A stretch of 22,297 bases of DNA, taken from RBG-16-66-20 sp038040245 (lineage in GTDB: Bacteria > Pseudomonadota > Gammaproteobacteria > Burkholderiales > SG8-39). A model generated the notes under the pieces. That model made no database searches, was not told the origin of the DNA, and was given only the letters and a program-made list of their open reading frames with translations. Each line of letters starts with the position of its first letter. Within the stretch, counting starts at the first letter, position 1. A program made the translations under genes and the position numbers. The stretch is from assembly GCA_038040245.1 (NCBI GenBank), contig JBBPIU010000050.1:1-22297 (forward strand), given 5' to 3'. Shown one piece after another: positions 6,737 through 15,006 of this stretch.

Positions 6737-8406
6737 TGGATACGCAGCGCCTCATTCTGTTTTTCATCTTCGGTTTCTCGCTGCTCATGCTGTGGGATGC
6801 CTGGGAAAAAGAGCATCGGCCCAAGCCCGCGCCACAGGCGCAGGCGTCGTCCGCGACGGCGGTTCCGACGCCGGCCAGCAAGCCCGCTACCCAGGCGGCG
6901 CCAGCGGCGCAGCCTGCCCCCGATGGCAGCGTTCCTGGCGCCGCTGCGCCGGCCGCGAAAGGCGAGACCATCGTGGTGCGTACCGATCTCATCGTTGCCG
7001 AGATCGACACACTCGGGGCCACCCTGAAGCGGATCGAGCTTCTGAAGCACAAGGAAGCGAAGAATTCGGTCAAGAATCTGGTGCTGCTCGGGTCCGAGCA
7101 CCACTACGAAGCGCAAAGCGGGCTGACCGGCGAGGGCGGACCGAACCACCGCACGCTGTGGCGCGTGCAGCCCGGCAGCACCACGTTGATGGACGGCCGG
7201 GACGCGCTCGAGGTGCGGCTTACGTCGCAGGGCAATGGTGGTCTTTCGGCGACCAAGATTTACCGGTTCAAGCGCGACAGCTACGTGATCGACGTCGCGC
7301 TGGAGGTCCGCAACGCCGGCGCCGCCCCGCTGACGCCGTATGCCTATTTTCAGCTCACCCATGACGGCAAGTCCTCGGCCGACGCCAACGCCGTGGCGTC
7401 GACCTTCGGCGCACAGAGTTTCAACGGCTACGCGATCTATACCGAGGAGAAGAAGTTTCAAAAAGTGGAGCTGACCGACGTCGACAAGGGCAAGGCGGAT
7501 TTCGTCAAGCAGAGCAGCGACGGCTGGCTTGCCTACGTGCAGCATTACTTTGTCTCCGCCTGGCTGCCCGCGACGAAGGTCGCGCGCGAGTACACGGTCG
7601 AAAAGCGCGCCGACGGCATCTATGCGGGCCGTGCGCTTATCTCGGCCGGGCCGATCGCACCCGGCGCCAGCGCTACCGTGACGGTGCCGCTCTATGCCGG
7701 GCCGCAGGAGCAGCGGCGCCTGGCCGAGGTTGCGCCGGGCTTCGATCTGGTGGTCGACTACGGCTGGCTCACCATCATTGCCTGGCCGCTGTTCTGGCTG
7801 CTGGAGAAGTTCCACGGCCTGAGCGGCAACTGGGGCGTCGCGATCATCCTGTTGACCGTGCTGATCAAGCTCGTCTTCTTCCCGCTTTCCGCCGCGAGCT
7901 ACAAGTCGATGGCGAAGATGAAGCTGATCACCCCGCGCATGACCAAGATCCGGGAGATGTACGAACACGACCGCGCCAGGATGAACCAGGCGATGATGGA
8001 GCTCTACAAGACCGAGAAGATCAATCCGCTGGGCGGCTGCTTCCCGATCCTGGTCCAGATTCCGGTCTTCATCGCGCTCTACTGGGTGCTGCTGGCCGCG
8101 ATCGAGTTGCGCCACGCGCCGTTCATGCTCTGGATCCAGGACCTGTCGGCGCTCGACCCGTACTACGTGCTGCCGATCCTGATGACCGTGACCATGGTCA
8201 TCCAGACGCGCCTCAATCCGGTGCCGCCCGACCCGGTGCAGGCGCAGGTGATGAAGTACATGCCGTTCATCTTCAGCGTGTTCTTCTTTTTCTTCCCGGC
8301 TGGACTGGTGCTGTACTGGCTGGTCAACAACATCCTTTCCATCCTTCAGCAATGGCAGATCCAGCGCATGTTCGACCGCGATAAACCTGCCCATGCCAAG
8401 CGGTGA
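6736..8406 (+). CDS. yidC: Membrane protein insertase YidC
   Basis: Inner-membrane insertase (Oxa1/Alb3 family) acting alone or with SecYEG; F0 subunit c of ATP synthase, encoded later in this window, is a classic client. The protein has 556 residues. An N-terminal anchor (about 5-21) is followed by an Ala/Pro-rich linker (25-75), the periplasmic P1 domain (about 76-340), and the conserved core with hydrophobic segments near 342-358, 367-385, 437-456, 474-492 and 511-533. The positively charged groove helix region includes KSMAKMKLITPRM and NPLGGCFPILVQIPVFIALYW. GGA lies 5 bp before the ATG. The last 14 bp overlap the start of mnmE. Confidence 0.97.
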   Translation: MDTQRLILFFIFGFSLLMLWDAWEKEHRPKPAPQAQASSATAVPTPASKPATQAAPAAQPAPDGSVPGAAAPAAKGETIVVRTDLIVAEIDTLGATLKRIELLKHKEAKNSVKNLVLLGSEHHYEAQSGLTGEGGPNHRTLWRVQPGSTTLMDGRDALEVRLTSQGNGGLSATKIYRFKRDSYVIDVALEVRNAGAAPLTPYAYFQLTHDGKSSADANAVASTFGAQSFNGYAIYTEEKKFQKVELTDVDKGKADFVKQSSDGWLAYVQHYFVSAWLPATKVAREYTVEKRADGIYAGRALISAGPIAPGASATVTVPLYAGPQEQRRLAEVAPGFDLVVDYGWLTIIAWPLFWLLEKFHGLSGNWGVAIILLTVLIKLVFFPLSAASYKSMAKMKLITPRMTKIREMYEHDRARMNQAMMELYKTEKINPLGGCFPILVQIPVFIALYWVLLAAIELRHAPFMLWIQDLSALDPYYVLPILMTVTMVIQTRLNPVPPDPVQAQVMKYMPFIFSVFFFFFPAGLVLYWLVNNILSILQQWQIQRMFDRDKPAHAKR

Positions 8407-9721
8407 GAGTGTCCCGGATACCATCGCCGCCGTCGCCACCCCGGCCGGTCGCGGCGGCATTGGGATCGTCCGGGTGTCCGGCCCGAAAGTGCCGGCGATC
8501 GCGCAGGCGGTGATCGGGCGACTGCCGGAATTCAGAAAGGCCACCCATTGTTTTTTTCGTGACGCGCAAGGCGAGCGCGTGGACGAGGGCATTGCGCTGT
8601 ATTTCCAGGCGCCGCATTCCTATACCGGTGACGAAGTCCTCGAATTGCAGGGGCATGGCGGCCCGGTAGTGACGCATGCGGTGCTCGGGGCGGTGCTCGA
8701 CGCCGGCGCGCGGCTTGCGGGGCCGGGGGAATTCACGCGGCGCGCGTTTCTCAACGGCAGGCTCGACCTGGCGCAGGCCGAAGCGGTGGCCGACCTGATC
8801 GACGCCGCGAGCCGCGAGGCGGCGCGTTCGGCATTGCGATCGCTCGGCGGCGATTTCTCTGCGGTGATCGCGGGCCTCGTTGCGGGACTCACCGAATTGC
8901 GCGCGCTTACGGAAGCGATGCTCGATTTCCCGGACGAAGAGGTGGATTCGCTGCACCGGGACGACGCCAGCAGGCGCCTCGGGCAGCTGCGCGCCGCACT
9001 CGAGGACGTGATGGCGAAAAGCCGGCAGGGAAGCCTGCTGCGCACCGGCATCCACGCCGTTCTCGCGGGCCGGCCGAATGTCGGCAAGTCGAGCCTGCTC
9101 AACCGGCTGGCGGGCGCGGAACGCGCGATCGTCACCGCGCTGCCCGGGACCACGCGCGATGCGCTGCGCGAACCGATCCAGATCGAGGGCGTGCCCATTG
9201 TGGTGGTGGACACCGCGGGGCTGCGCGAGTCGCAGGACGAGGTGGAGCGTCTCGGCATGGAGCGGACCCGTCAGGAAATGGAACGCGCCGACGTGGTGCT
9301 CGTGATTCTCGAGGCCGGCAAGCTGGAAGCGCCGCAAGGGCCGCTGCCCGAGGCTGCCACGCGGATCAATGTCGTCAACAAGATCGATCTCGTCCCCGGC
9401 GCCGTGGCCGGTCGGCGTGGCAACGAGGTCCACGTATCGGCGAAGACCGGTGCGGGGCTTGATGCGCTGCGTGCGGCGATGTTGGAAGCGGCAGGCTGGA
9501 CTTCGCGCGGCGAAACGGTGTTCCTTGCGCGTGAGCGGCACCTGCGCGCGCTCGGCACGGCGCGCGTCCATCTGGAAGCCGCTGCGTCGCAGGTGGCGCA
9601 GTGGGAGTTCTTCGCCGAGGAACTGCGCCTGGCGCAGGAAGCCCTCGGCGAGATCTCGGGGCGCGTCAGCACCGACGATCTGTTGGGAGAGATCTTCTCC
9701 CGCTTCTGCATCGGAAAATGA
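8393..9721 (+). CDS. mnmE: tRNA uridine-5-carboxymethylaminomethyl(34) synthesis GTPase MnmE
   Basis: GTPase that, as a complex with MnmG (also in this window), builds the 5-aminomethyl-type modification of wobble U34 in several tRNAs. It has 442 residues. The N-terminal tetrahydrofolate-binding domain begins DTIAAVATPAGRGGIGIVRV. The inserted G domain shows P-loop GRPNVGKSS (226-234), TTRD (253-256), DTAG (273-276) and NKID (329-332). The C-terminal FCIGK (438-442) carries the functionally essential Cys. The ATG at 8393 lies within the end of yidC and is the only plausible in-frame start; its ribosome site is weak. The gene also goes by trmE. Confidence 0.97.
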   Translation: MPSGESVPDTIAAVATPAGRGGIGIVRVSGPKVPAIAQAVIGRLPEFRKATHCFFRDAQGERVDEGIALYFQAPHSYTGDEVLELQGHGGPVVTHAVLGAVLDAGARLAGPGEFTRRAFLNGRLDLAQAEAVADLIDAASREAARSALRSLGGDFSAVIAGLVAGLTELRALTEAMLDFPDEEVDSLHRDDASRRLGQLRAALEDVMAKSRQGSLLRTGIHAVLAGRPNVGKSSLLNRLAGAERAIVTALPGTTRDALREPIQIEGVPIVVVDTAGLRESQDEVERLGMERTRQEMERADVVLVILEAGKLEAPQGPLPEAATRINVVNKIDLVPGAVAGRRGNEVHVSAKTGAGLDALRAAMLEAAGWTSRGETVFLARERHLRALGTARVHLEAAASQVAQWEFFAEELRLAQEALGEISGRVSTDDLLGEIFSRFCIGK

Positions 9722-9808
9722 AAGCGGCGCGCGAACCCTGCGAGCGCGTGCCAATCATTGACTATCGTTTTGGTACTTAAGGGAAATCTGCACTCGCCGC
9801 CCGAGCCT

Positions 9809-9822
9809 CGCGGGCGCCCGCG
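9809..9822. repeat. Perfect 14-bp palindrome upstream of pckG
   Basis: CGCGGGCGCCCGCG reads identically on both strands. It lies 9 bp upstream of the TAAAAT that may be the pckG -10, so it sits across the -35 position. It could be an operator for a dimeric regulator or chance in GC-rich DNA. Confidence 0.4.
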
Positions 9823-9830
9823 CGACACGG

Positions 9831-9836
9831 TAAAAT
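9831..9836 (+). promoter_or_regulatory. Possible pckG -10 element (TAAAAT)
   Basis: TAAAAT matches the -10 consensus at 5 of 6 positions and would place the transcript start about 18 bp before the pckG ATG region. No convincing -35 lies 16-18 bp upstream, so the promoter may need an activator or the call may be wrong. Confidence 0.3.
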
Positions 9837-9860
9837 CCGCCCTCAAGAGGATCCAATTGG

Positions 9861-11699
9861 ATGAGCCACCGCCGTTCCCCCGAAGCCGAATTATCCGCAG
9901 CGCCAGACTGGGTCCGCCACCGGAAGCTGCGCGATTGGGTCGCTGAAATGGCGCGCCTGGCCAAGCCCGAGCGCGTGCTCTGGTGCGACGGCTCGCAGGC
10001 AGAGTACGACCGGTTGTGCGCGGAGCTGGTGGCCGCCGGCACCTTCATCAAGCTGAACGAGAAACTGCGCCCGGGGAGCTATCTCGCGCGCTCGAATCCC
10101 ACGGACGTGGCGCGGATGGAAGACCGCACCTTCATCTGTTCGACCCGCAAGGATGACGCCGGGCCGACCAACAACTGGATCGACCCGGCCGAGATGCGTG
10201 CGACGCTCGGACGCCTGTTCGAGGGCTGCATGCGCGGACGCACGCTTTACGTCGTGCCGTTCTCCATGGGCCCCATTGGTTCCCACATTGCGCAGATCGG
10301 CGTCGAGCTGTCCGACTCGGCTTACGTCGCGGCCAACATGAAGCTGATGACGCGCATGGGCCGCGCGGTGATCGAGCATCTCGGTGAGGACGGCGCGTTC
10401 GTTCCCTGCGTGCATTCGGTAGGCGCGCCGCTGGCGCCCGGGGCGAAGGACGTCGCCTGGCCGTGCAACAAAAAGGAAAAGTGGATCGTCCATTTTCCCG
10501 AAACCCGGGAGATCTGGTCGTTCGGCTCGGGCTACGGCGGCAACGCGCTGCTCGGCAAGAAGTGCCTGGCGCTGCGCATCGCCTCGGTCATGGCGCGCGA
10601 CGAAGGATGGCTCGCGGAACACATGCTGATCCTCGGGCTCGAATCCCCCGAGGGCGAGAAGCACTATGTGTCGGCGGCGTTTCCGAGCGCCTGCGGCAAG
10701 ACAAACTTCGCGATGCTGATTCCGCCGGCGGCCTTCGCCGGCTGGAAAGTGACCACCATCGGCGAGGACATTGCCTGGATCAAACCGGGCGCCGATGGCC
10801 GCTTCTACGCCATCAATCCGGAGGCGGGCCTGTTCGGCGTTGCGCCCGGTACCTCGGAGGCGACCAACCCGAATGCGATGAAGACGCTGCGCGCGAATGT
10901 CATTTTTACCAATGTCGCGATGACGCCCGACGGCGACGTGTGGTGGGAGGACATGACCAGGGAACCGCCCGCGCGACTGACCGACTGGCAGGGCAAGGAC
11001 TGGACGCCGGGCTGCGGTCGCGTCGCGGCGCATCCGAACGCGCGCTTCACGGTTGCGGCCTCGCAATGTCCCTCGATGGATGCGCGCTGGGAAGATCCCA
11101 AGGGGGTGCCGATTTCGGCGTTCATATTCGGCGGCCGGCGTTCTTCGACCGTGCCCCTGGTGGTCGAGGCGCCGAGCTGGGAGGACGGCGTTTATATGGG
11201 TGCCACGCTGGGTTCCGAGACCACTGCCGCGATCACCGGCAAGGTCGGCGTGGTGCGGCGCGATCCGATGGCGATGCTCGCGTTCTGCGGCTATCACATG
11301 GGCGACTATTTCTCGCACTGGCTGAAGCTCGGCAAGGCAGCGTCGCGCCCGCCGCGCGTATTCCGCGTCAACTGGTTCAGGAAGGATGCGAACGGCAAAT
11401 TCATCTGGCCCGGCTTCGCCGAGAACATGCGCGTGCTGAAGTGGATCGTTGACCGCTGTGCCGGCCGGGCGCAGGGCGTGGAAACGGCGCTGGGCGTGAT
11501 CCCGCGCTACGAGGATCTCAATTGGTCGGGCCTGGAACGGTTTGATCGTGCGCGCTACGAAGAGATCGCGCGCGTGGACGGACAATCCTGGGGCCCGGAG
11601 TTGAAGGCGCACGACGAACTCTTCAGTAACCTCGCCGGCCACCTGCCGCCGGAGCTGGAAGTGCGCCGCGGCAGCATGCATCAGAAGCTCGCCGCTTAG
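9861..11699 (+). CDS. pckG: Phosphoenolpyruvate carboxykinase (GTP)
   Basis: Converts oxaloacetate and GTP to phosphoenolpyruvate, CO2 and GDP, the entry step of gluconeogenesis from C4 acids. It has 612 residues, as expected for the GTP-dependent class, which is unrelated in motif detail to the ATP class. Visible are the substrate loop RSNPTDVARMEDRTF (77-91), the P-loop and reactive Cys FPSACGKTNF (274-283, Cys278), EDIAWIKPG for metal binding, RRSSTVPLVVEAPSWEDGVY, and the nucleotide pocket NWFRKDANGKFIWPGFAEN (504-522). GAGG lies 10 bp before the ATG. The gene is not part of the usual rpmH-mnmE / mnmG-parB cluster; it is convergent with the next gene, leaving 3 bp between the stop codons. 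Confidence 0.97.
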   Translation: MSHRRSPEAELSAAPDWVRHRKLRDWVAEMARLAKPERVLWCDGSQAEYDRLCAELVAAGTFIKLNEKLRPGSYLARSNPTDVARMEDRTFICSTRKDDAGPTNNWIDPAEMRATLGRLFEGCMRGRTLYVVPFSMGPIGSHIAQIGVELSDSAYVAANMKLMTRMGRAVIEHLGEDGAFVPCVHSVGAPLAPGAKDVAWPCNKKEKWIVHFPETREIWSFGSGYGGNALLGKKCLALRIASVMARDEGWLAEHMLILGLESPEGEKHYVSAAFPSACGKTNFAMLIPPAAFAGWKVTTIGEDIAWIKPGADGRFYAINPEAGLFGVAPGTSEATNPNAMKTLRANVIFTNVAMTPDGDVWWEDMTREPPARLTDWQGKDWTPGCGRVAAHPNARFTVAASQCPSMDARWEDPKGVPISAFIFGGRRSSTVPLVVEAPSWEDGVYMGATLGSETTAAITGKVGVVRRDPMAMLAFCGYHMGDYFSHWLKLGKAASRPPRVFRVNWFRKDANGKFIWPGFAENMRVLKWIVDRCAGRAQGVETALGVIPRYEDLNWSGLERFDRARYEEIARVDGQSWGPELKAHDELFSNLAGHLPPELEVRRGSMHQKLAA

Positions 11700-11709
11700 A
11701 CTTTAGTCT
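11698..11709. repeat. Short inverted repeat spanning the pckG and MFS stop codons
   Basis: AGACT-TT-AGTCT is a perfect 5-bp stem with a 2-base centre. It covers part of both stop codons of this convergent pair. It is too short and AT-rich for a confident terminator, and there is no other room for one. Confidence 0.3.
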
Positions 11710-12908
11710 TCACGACTTCCAGTCTTCACCAGCCGCAGGGCAAGCGCGCCAGCGGCGAGCGATAGCGCGGCTGCTGCGGCGAATACCGCGGGCGAGCGCG
11801 CGTACTCGAGCAGCACGCCGCCTGCCGTCAGACCGAAGCCAACGCCGGCGAGCAGGCTGGTCGATGACCAGGTGAATGCCTCGGTCGAGTGTGCCGCGCG
11901 CGTGATCTTTGCGACCAGCATTGCCTGCATGATCAATGCGGGCGCCATCACGATTCCGGCGGCGATGCACCAGAGGCCGAACGCCCATACCGGAAACTGC
12001 AGCGGCGACAACAGCGCCAGCGGCGCGATGCCGAGGCCCATCAAAGCGAGGGTGAAGGAGAACTGGCGTGCGAGCGGCGCTCGCCAACTGCGGCTGCCGT
12101 AGACCAGGCCTCCGGCAGCGCTGCCGACGCTCATGATGCCGAGCAGAACCCCGGCCAGCGCAGGTCCGCCAGTTTCGGCGGCATACGCGGTGGTCCCGAT
12201 CTCGACCAGCCCGAAAGCCGTCGCGTAGCAGACGATCACGACCAGCAACGGCGCGAATCCCGGCTCGACCAGCGGACCGAACAGGCTTGTTTCACCGCGC
12301 GGCTCGATCTGCCACTCGATGAGCGCACGCGAGCGCTGGAACAGCAAGGTGCCCGCAAAGCCGCAGGCCGCGGCAAACAGCACCGCCGCGGCCGGCGACG
12401 CCAGGGCGACGAACATTGCCACCAGCAGCGGTCCGAGGATGAAGATCAGTTCGATGACGACGGATTCGAGCGAATAGGCGGTCGCCAGCAGCGCATCGTC
12501 CTTCAGTCGTTGCTTGAAGAAAGTCCGCATGCACACCGTAATCGGCGGAAAGCACGCGCCGGCCGCGGCAGCAAGCGCAAACGCGATCCATGGCGGCGCG
12601 GCGTGCTCGAGCGCCACCACCAGTGCCGCCAGCGCAGAGGGGAACAGGAATGCGCAGGCAAGCAAGGTCGAGCGTGGACCATAGCGATCGATCAGACGGC
12701 CGAACAGCGGGGCGACCGTGGCCAGCCCCGCGACATAGCAGGCGGCGACCATGCCGCCGCGCGCGAACGAACCGGTGGCGTGCTGGGCGAGCATCAGGAT
12801 CGCCAAGCCCGTAATACCTATCGGCAGGCGCCCGAGCACCGAGGCCGCGATGGCGGAGCGTAGCGCGGGCTGACCGAGCAGGGTGGAGTAGCGCGCGAGC
12901 GATATCAC
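11703..12908 (-). CDS. MFS family transporter, substrate unknown
   Basis: Integral membrane protein of about 401 residues with roughly 12 hydrophobic segments arranged as two halves, the major facilitator pattern. The N half has GRLPIGITGLAILML and, after the second helix, the loop GRLIDRYGPRSTLL, a form of the family loop 2-3 motif (GxxxDRxGxR). The second half begins after the hydrophilic stretch EWQIEPRGETSLFG. Nothing in the sequence shows the substrate; similar proteins are often annotated as drug or sugar exporters without proof. The start is uncertain: I prefer the GTG at 12908 (VISLARYSTLLGQP), with AAGG 8 bp upstream; a GTG at 12959 would add 17 residues. It is divergent from mnmG, with the parS pair between them, and convergent with pckG. 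Confidence 0.85.
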   Translation of the reverse strand: MISLARYSTLLGQPALRSAIAASVLGRLPIGITGLAILMLAQHATGSFARGGMVAACYVAGLATVAPLFGRLIDRYGPRSTLLACAFLFPSALAALVVALEHAAPPWIAFALAAAAGACFPPITVCMRTFFKQRLKDDALLATAYSLESVVIELIFILGPLLVAMFVALASPAAAVLFAAACGFAGTLLFQRSRALIEWQIEPRGETSLFGPLVEPGFAPLLVVIVCYATAFGLVEIGTTAYAAETGGPALAGVLLGIMSVGSAAGGLVYGSRSWRAPLARQFSFTLALMGLGIAPLALLSPLQFPVWAFGLWCIAAGIVMAPALIMQAMLVAKITRAAHSTEAFTWSSTSLLAGVGFGLTAGGVLLEYARSPAVFAAAAALSLAAGALALRLVKTGSRED

Positions 12909-13003
12909 TCGGGGGGCCTTGAGCGAGACCTGCAACAAAAAGGGGCGCGATTGTCTCACATGGCCCGCGGATGCTGCGATGCAGCAATGCGCTAAGCTCG
13001 TGC

Positions 13004-13019
13004 TGTTCCACGTGAAACA
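13004..13019 (+). promoter_or_regulatory. parS: parS centromere site 1
   Basis: TGTTCCACGTGAAACA is an exact match to the well-known 16-bp bacterial parS sequence bound by ParB. It lies upstream of mnmG, about 3.4 kb before parB itself, in the origin-proximal location typical of parS. Confidence 0.93.
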
Positions 13020-13042
13020 TCGCCCTTGCGTCCAGGTCGTCT

Positions 13043-13058
13043 AGTTTCACGTGGAACA
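13043..13058 (-). promoter_or_regulatory. parS: parS centromere site 2
   Basis: Read on the minus strand this is TGTTCCACGTGAAACT, one base from site 1 and in the opposite orientation. The centres of the two sites are 39 bp apart, close to four helical turns. Its right edge is 34 bp before the mnmG ATG, so ParB bound here could also affect mnmG transcription. Confidence 0.9.
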
Positions 13059-13092
13059 TTCACGTATCATTCGCCGCGCCACACCATTCCCC

Positions 13093-15006
13093 ATGCAATT
13101 CCCGACCGAATTCGACGTAATCGTGATTGGCGGCGGCCATGCCGGTACCGAGGCTGCGCTCGCCGCGGCCCGGCTCGGCTGCAAGACGCTGCTGCTGACC
13201 CACAGCATCGAGACCCTCGGCCAGATGTCGTGTAATCCCTCCATCGGGGGGATCGGCAAAGGGCACCTGGTCAAGGAAGTGGACGCCCTTGGCGGGGCGA
13301 TGGCGCTCGCGACCGACGAGGCGGGAATCCAGTTCCGGACGCTCAACTCCTCCAAAGGGCCAGCGGTGCGGGCCACGCGGGCGCAGGCCGATCGTCTCCT
13401 GTACAAGCAGGCGATCCGTACCCGGCTCGAGAATCAGCCGAACCTGACGCTGTTCCAGCAGGCGGTGGACGACATCGTGCTCGAGGGCGATCGGGTGGCC
13501 GGCGTCGTAACTCAAATTGGGCTGCGTTTCCGGGGACGCACGATCGTGCTGACCGCAGGCACCTTCCTGTCCGGTCTGGTTCATGTCGGGCTGCAGCACT
13601 ATCAGGCCGGGCGTGCGGGCGACCCGGCGTCGATCACACTTGCGGCGCGCCTGCGGGAAATGAAGCTTCCGGTCGGTCGTCTGAAGACCGGCACGCCACC
13701 GCGGCTCGACGGCAATACGATCGATTTCTCGGCGCTGGAAACCCAGCCCGGCGATGTTCCAGCGCCAGTGTTCTCGTTCCTCGGCCGGCGCGCTATGCAT
13801 CCCCGGCAGCTGCCGTGCTGGGTCACGCACACCAACGAGCGCACTCACGAGATCGTCCGTGGCGGCCTGGACCGCTCGCCGATGTTCACTGGCGTCATCC
13901 AGGGCGTCGGCCCGCGCTACTGCCCGTCGATCGAGGACAAGATCCATCGTTTCGCCGGCAAGACGGGGCACCAGATATTCCTCGAGCCCGAGGGACTGAC
14001 CACGAGCGAGATCTACCCGAACGGCATCTCCACCAGCCTGCCTTTCGACGTTCAGCTGGCGCTGGTGCGCTCGATCCGCGGGCTGGAGAATGCGCATCTG
14101 CTGCGTCCGGGCTACGCCATCGAGTACGACTATTTCGATCCGCGCAATCTGCAATCCTCGCTGGAGACAAAAACGATCGCCGGGTTGTTCTTCGCTGGCC
14201 AGATCAACGGCACCACCGGATACGAGGAGGCGGCCGCGCAGGGGCTGCTGGCCGGTTTGAATGCGGCTCTGCAGGCGCAGGGCAAGGCGGCTTGGTGTCC
14301 GCGCCGGGACGAAGCCTATCTTGGCGTACTGGTGGACGATCTCATCACGCGTGGCGTCAGCGAGCCCTACCGCATGTTCACCAGCCGGGCCGAGTACCGC
14401 CTGATGCTGCGTGAGGACAATGCCGATCTCAGACTCACGGAGATCGGACGCAGGCTCGGCCTCGTGGATGACGCACGCTGGGACGCGTTCAGTCGCAAAC
14501 GGGACGCCGTGGTGCGCGAGACCGAGCGGCTGAAATCCACTTGGGTCAATCCGCGCAGCTTGTCGCCGGAGATTGCTGAACAGGTGCTGGGCCAGTCCAT
14601 CGAGCGCGAGTACACGCTGCACGAACTGCTGCGCCGGCCAAATGTTAGTTATCGCTCGCTTTCTTTAATACATACGTCTGTAGAGGGTGTACAGGATCCG
14701 GTGGTGGCGGAGCAGGTCGAAATCCAGGCGAAGTATCAGGGCTACATCGCGCGCCAGCAAGAGGAAGTGAATCGGCGCGAGGCGCAGGAATCGGCATCGC
14801 TACCCGCAGACCTCGATTACGCCGAAGTGCGCGGCCTTTCGACCGAGGCGCGTCAAACCTTGTCGCGCCAGCGGCCGCAGACCATCGGCCAGGCGGCACG
14901 CATCTCTGGAGTAACCCCCGCGGCGGTTTCGCTTCTCCTGGTACATCTGAAGCGAGTCCGCGCCAAGGCCGGCAAGCAGGATCCGCGATACAAGAAGAGC
15001 GCATGA
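13093..15006 (+). CDS. mnmG: tRNA uridine-5-carboxymethylaminomethyl(34) synthesis enzyme MnmG
   Basis: FAD-dependent partner of MnmE in wobble-uridine modification of tRNA. It has 637 residues. The N-terminal dinucleotide fold shows GGGHAG (13-18), followed by ETLGQMSCNPSIGGIGKGH (40-58) with Cys47, and a second conserved Cys in RYCPSIEDKIHRF. The C-terminal part includes EPYRMFTSRAEYRLMLREDNAD and the MnmE-interacting helical end. I chose the ATG at 13093 (MQFPTEFDVIVIGGG), which matches family starts; a GTG at 13051 would lie within parS site 2. A short stretch at 14641-14690 is unusually AT-rich. The stop overlaps the rsmG start (ATGA). It is also called gidA. Confidence 0.97.
   Translation: MQFPTEFDVIVIGGGHAGTEAALAAARLGCKTLLLTHSIETLGQMSCNPSIGGIGKGHLVKEVDALGGAMALATDEAGIQFRTLNSSKGPAVRATRAQADRLLYKQAIRTRLENQPNLTLFQQAVDDIVLEGDRVAGVVTQIGLRFRGRTIVLTAGTFLSGLVHVGLQHYQAGRAGDPASITLAARLREMKLPVGRLKTGTPPRLDGNTIDFSALETQPGDVPAPVFSFLGRRAMHPRQLPCWVTHTNERTHEIVRGGLDRSPMFTGVIQGVGPRYCPSIEDKIHRFAGKTGHQIFLEPEGLTTSEIYPNGISTSLPFDVQLALVRSIRGLENAHLLRPGYAIEYDYFDPRNLQSSLETKTIAGLFFAGQINGTTGYEEAAAQGLLAGLNAALQAQGKAAWCPRRDEAYLGVLVDDLITRGVSEPYRMFTSRAEYRLMLREDNADLRLTEIGRRLGLVDDARWDAFSRKRDAVVRETERLKSTWVNPRSLSPEIAEQVLGQSIEREYTLHELLRRPNVSYRSLSLIHTSVEGVQDPVVAEQVEIQAKYQGYIARQQEEVNRREAQESASLPADLDYAEVRGLSTEARQTLSRQRPQTIGQAARISGVTPAAVSLLLVHLKRVRAKAGKQDPRYKKSA

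Larger units (their letters stand above)
9722..9860. other. mnmE-pckG intergenic region
   Basis: This 139-bp gap holds a possible stem just after mnmE (GGCGCGCG 9726-9733 with CGCGTGCC 9745-9752, one G-U pair, 11-base loop). It has no T-run directly behind it, so it is a poor terminator. Further on are a TTGACT at 9758-9763 with no good partner, a perfect palindrome at 9809-9822, and TAAAAT at 9831-9836. Confidence 0.35.

Noticed and set aside
6622..8592. 656-codon open frame on the - strand opposite yidD, yidC and mnmE
   Set aside because: Same reasoning: antisense to three firmly identified genes, compositionally odd, no domain.
9726..9752. Stem-loop after mnmE as a Rho-independent terminator
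   Set aside because: The stem has a G-U pair and an 11-base loop, and the nearest T-run is 14 bases further on, so it does not meet the usual form.
9758..9779. TTGACT with TACTTA as a promoter for pckG
   Set aside because: The spacer is only 10 bp, far too short for sigma-70, and no other -10 fits 16-19 bp downstream.
9891..9899. TTATCCGCA, one base from a DnaA box, in the start of pckG
   Set aside because: A single near-match in coding sequence with no neighbouring boxes; expected now and then by chance.
9891..11681. 596-codon open frame on the - strand opposite pckG
   Set aside because: It mirrors almost the whole of pckG and has no motif; a shadow of its codon use.
12972..12986. Small hairpin TGCTGC-GAT-GCAGCA upstream of the MFS gene
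   Set aside because: A 6-bp stem with no T-run and no partner element; too common in such DNA to mean anything alone.
13060..14622. 520-codon open frame on the - strand opposite mnmG
   Set aside because: Antisense to mnmG, no recognisable feature, and it would begin and end inside that gene and its leader.
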